5,936 nt of DNA from CAKSXP01 sp964609305. Its GTDB lineage: Bacteria > Bacillota > Clostridia > Oscillospirales > Oscillospiraceae. Positions 5,613 through 5,936 of the stretch are shown here, piece after piece. The first letter of the stretch is position 1; the number at the start of each line of letters is the position of its first letter. Location of the stretch: the NCBI GenBank assembly GCA_964609305.1, contig CAZSRK010000086.1, positions 1-5,936 on the forward strand. The letters are read 5' to 3'. Both the position numbers and the translations under genes were made by a program. The notes under the pieces are model-generated. The model was not told the DNA's origin. It saw only the letters and a program-made list of their open reading frames with translations, and searched no databases.

Positions 5613-5936
5613 GAGAAGAAGAGTTACAAATGATATCGAAATTTCTGTATTTTTGTCACCGCAAATAAACATAAATAACAATTTCAAATAATTGAGAATT
5701 TATATTATGTAAACTCTTTTCCCCAGACCTCCCAAAACATGCAACGAATGTGTATTTTCTCCTCCACCGGCATACGAAACAGCCGCATTTTTCGCGTTTA
5801 ATCACCACCTAGTCGGTTACAAAAAGTTAAATGAACTGGAGAAAACCTGCACCACAAAGAAGCCGATCACTGATAAGGAAGTATGATAAGGTACAATAAT
5901 TTTCGCAAATTGAAAAGTAGATAAAAGAAGACATGG
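5613..5936. other. AT-rich intergenic region with no supported gene
   Basis: These 324 bases hold no open frame that I can support on either strand and no strong hairpin with a T-tract. Near the right edge TACAAT (5892-5897) resembles a -10 box but lacks a good -35. An ATG at 5933 follows the purine-rich AAAGAAGAC, which could be the start of a rightward gene lying off the window; only one codon is visible. Two short minus-strand frames here are discussed as rejected. Confidence 0.5.

Noticed and set aside
5680..5810. Two short minus-strand frames: a 27-codon ATG frame (MRLFRMPVEEKIHIRC...) and a cysteine-containing frame of about 50 codons starting at GTG
   Set aside because: They overlap each other in different frames. 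Neither has a well-spaced ribosome site, a recognisable family or a clear promoter. They look like chance frames in intergenic DNA.

Overview
The window holds five protein-coding genes and no RNA gene, mobile element or CRISPR array. It looks like chromosomal DNA of a low-to-mid GC Gram-positive anaerobe, most likely a member of the Clostridia. This is an inference from four things: Shine-Dalgarno sites of the AGGAGG/GAGGTG type, a secreted polysaccharide deacetylase carrying S-layer homology (SLH) repeats, an orphan PflX-type radical SAM protein, and a type Ic (MocR-like fold) aspartate aminotransferase. I cannot name the genus.

Layout, left to right. Positions 1-105 are AT-rich, with a weak terminator-like hairpin from an off-window gene and an extended -10 promoter. 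Positions 124-945 (+) encode a DEDDh 3'-5' exonuclease of the DnaQ epsilon type with an unrecognised N-terminal domain. Positions 1088-1588 (+) encode a four-helix membrane protein of unknown function, followed by a strong intrinsic terminator. The PflX-type radical SAM gene (+) begins directly after that terminator and ends at 2559. It is broken by a 100-N assembly gap at 1720-1819 whose length is not consistent with the reading frame. An AT-rich 214-base spacer carries a promoter with a perfect TATAAT and an overlapping hyphenated palindrome. It leads into the aminotransferase at 2774-4066 (+). A 14-bp hairpin terminator separates this gene from the convergent SLH polysaccharide deacetylase at 4119-5543 (-). 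The last roughly 390 bases contain the deacetylase promoter and otherwise no gene I can support.

The genes do not form an obvious pathway. Each has its own promoter candidate or is set off by a terminator, so this reads as a run of mostly single-gene units: DNA maintenance, an unknown membrane protein, an orphan radical SAM enzyme, amino-acid metabolism and cell-wall modification. I found no convincing new multi-gene system. The points most worth a second look are the frame-inconsistent gap in the radical SAM gene, the terminator abutting that gene's ribosome binding site, the candidate operator before the aminotransferase, and the double surface anchoring (SLH repeats plus C-terminal membrane helix) of the deacetylase.
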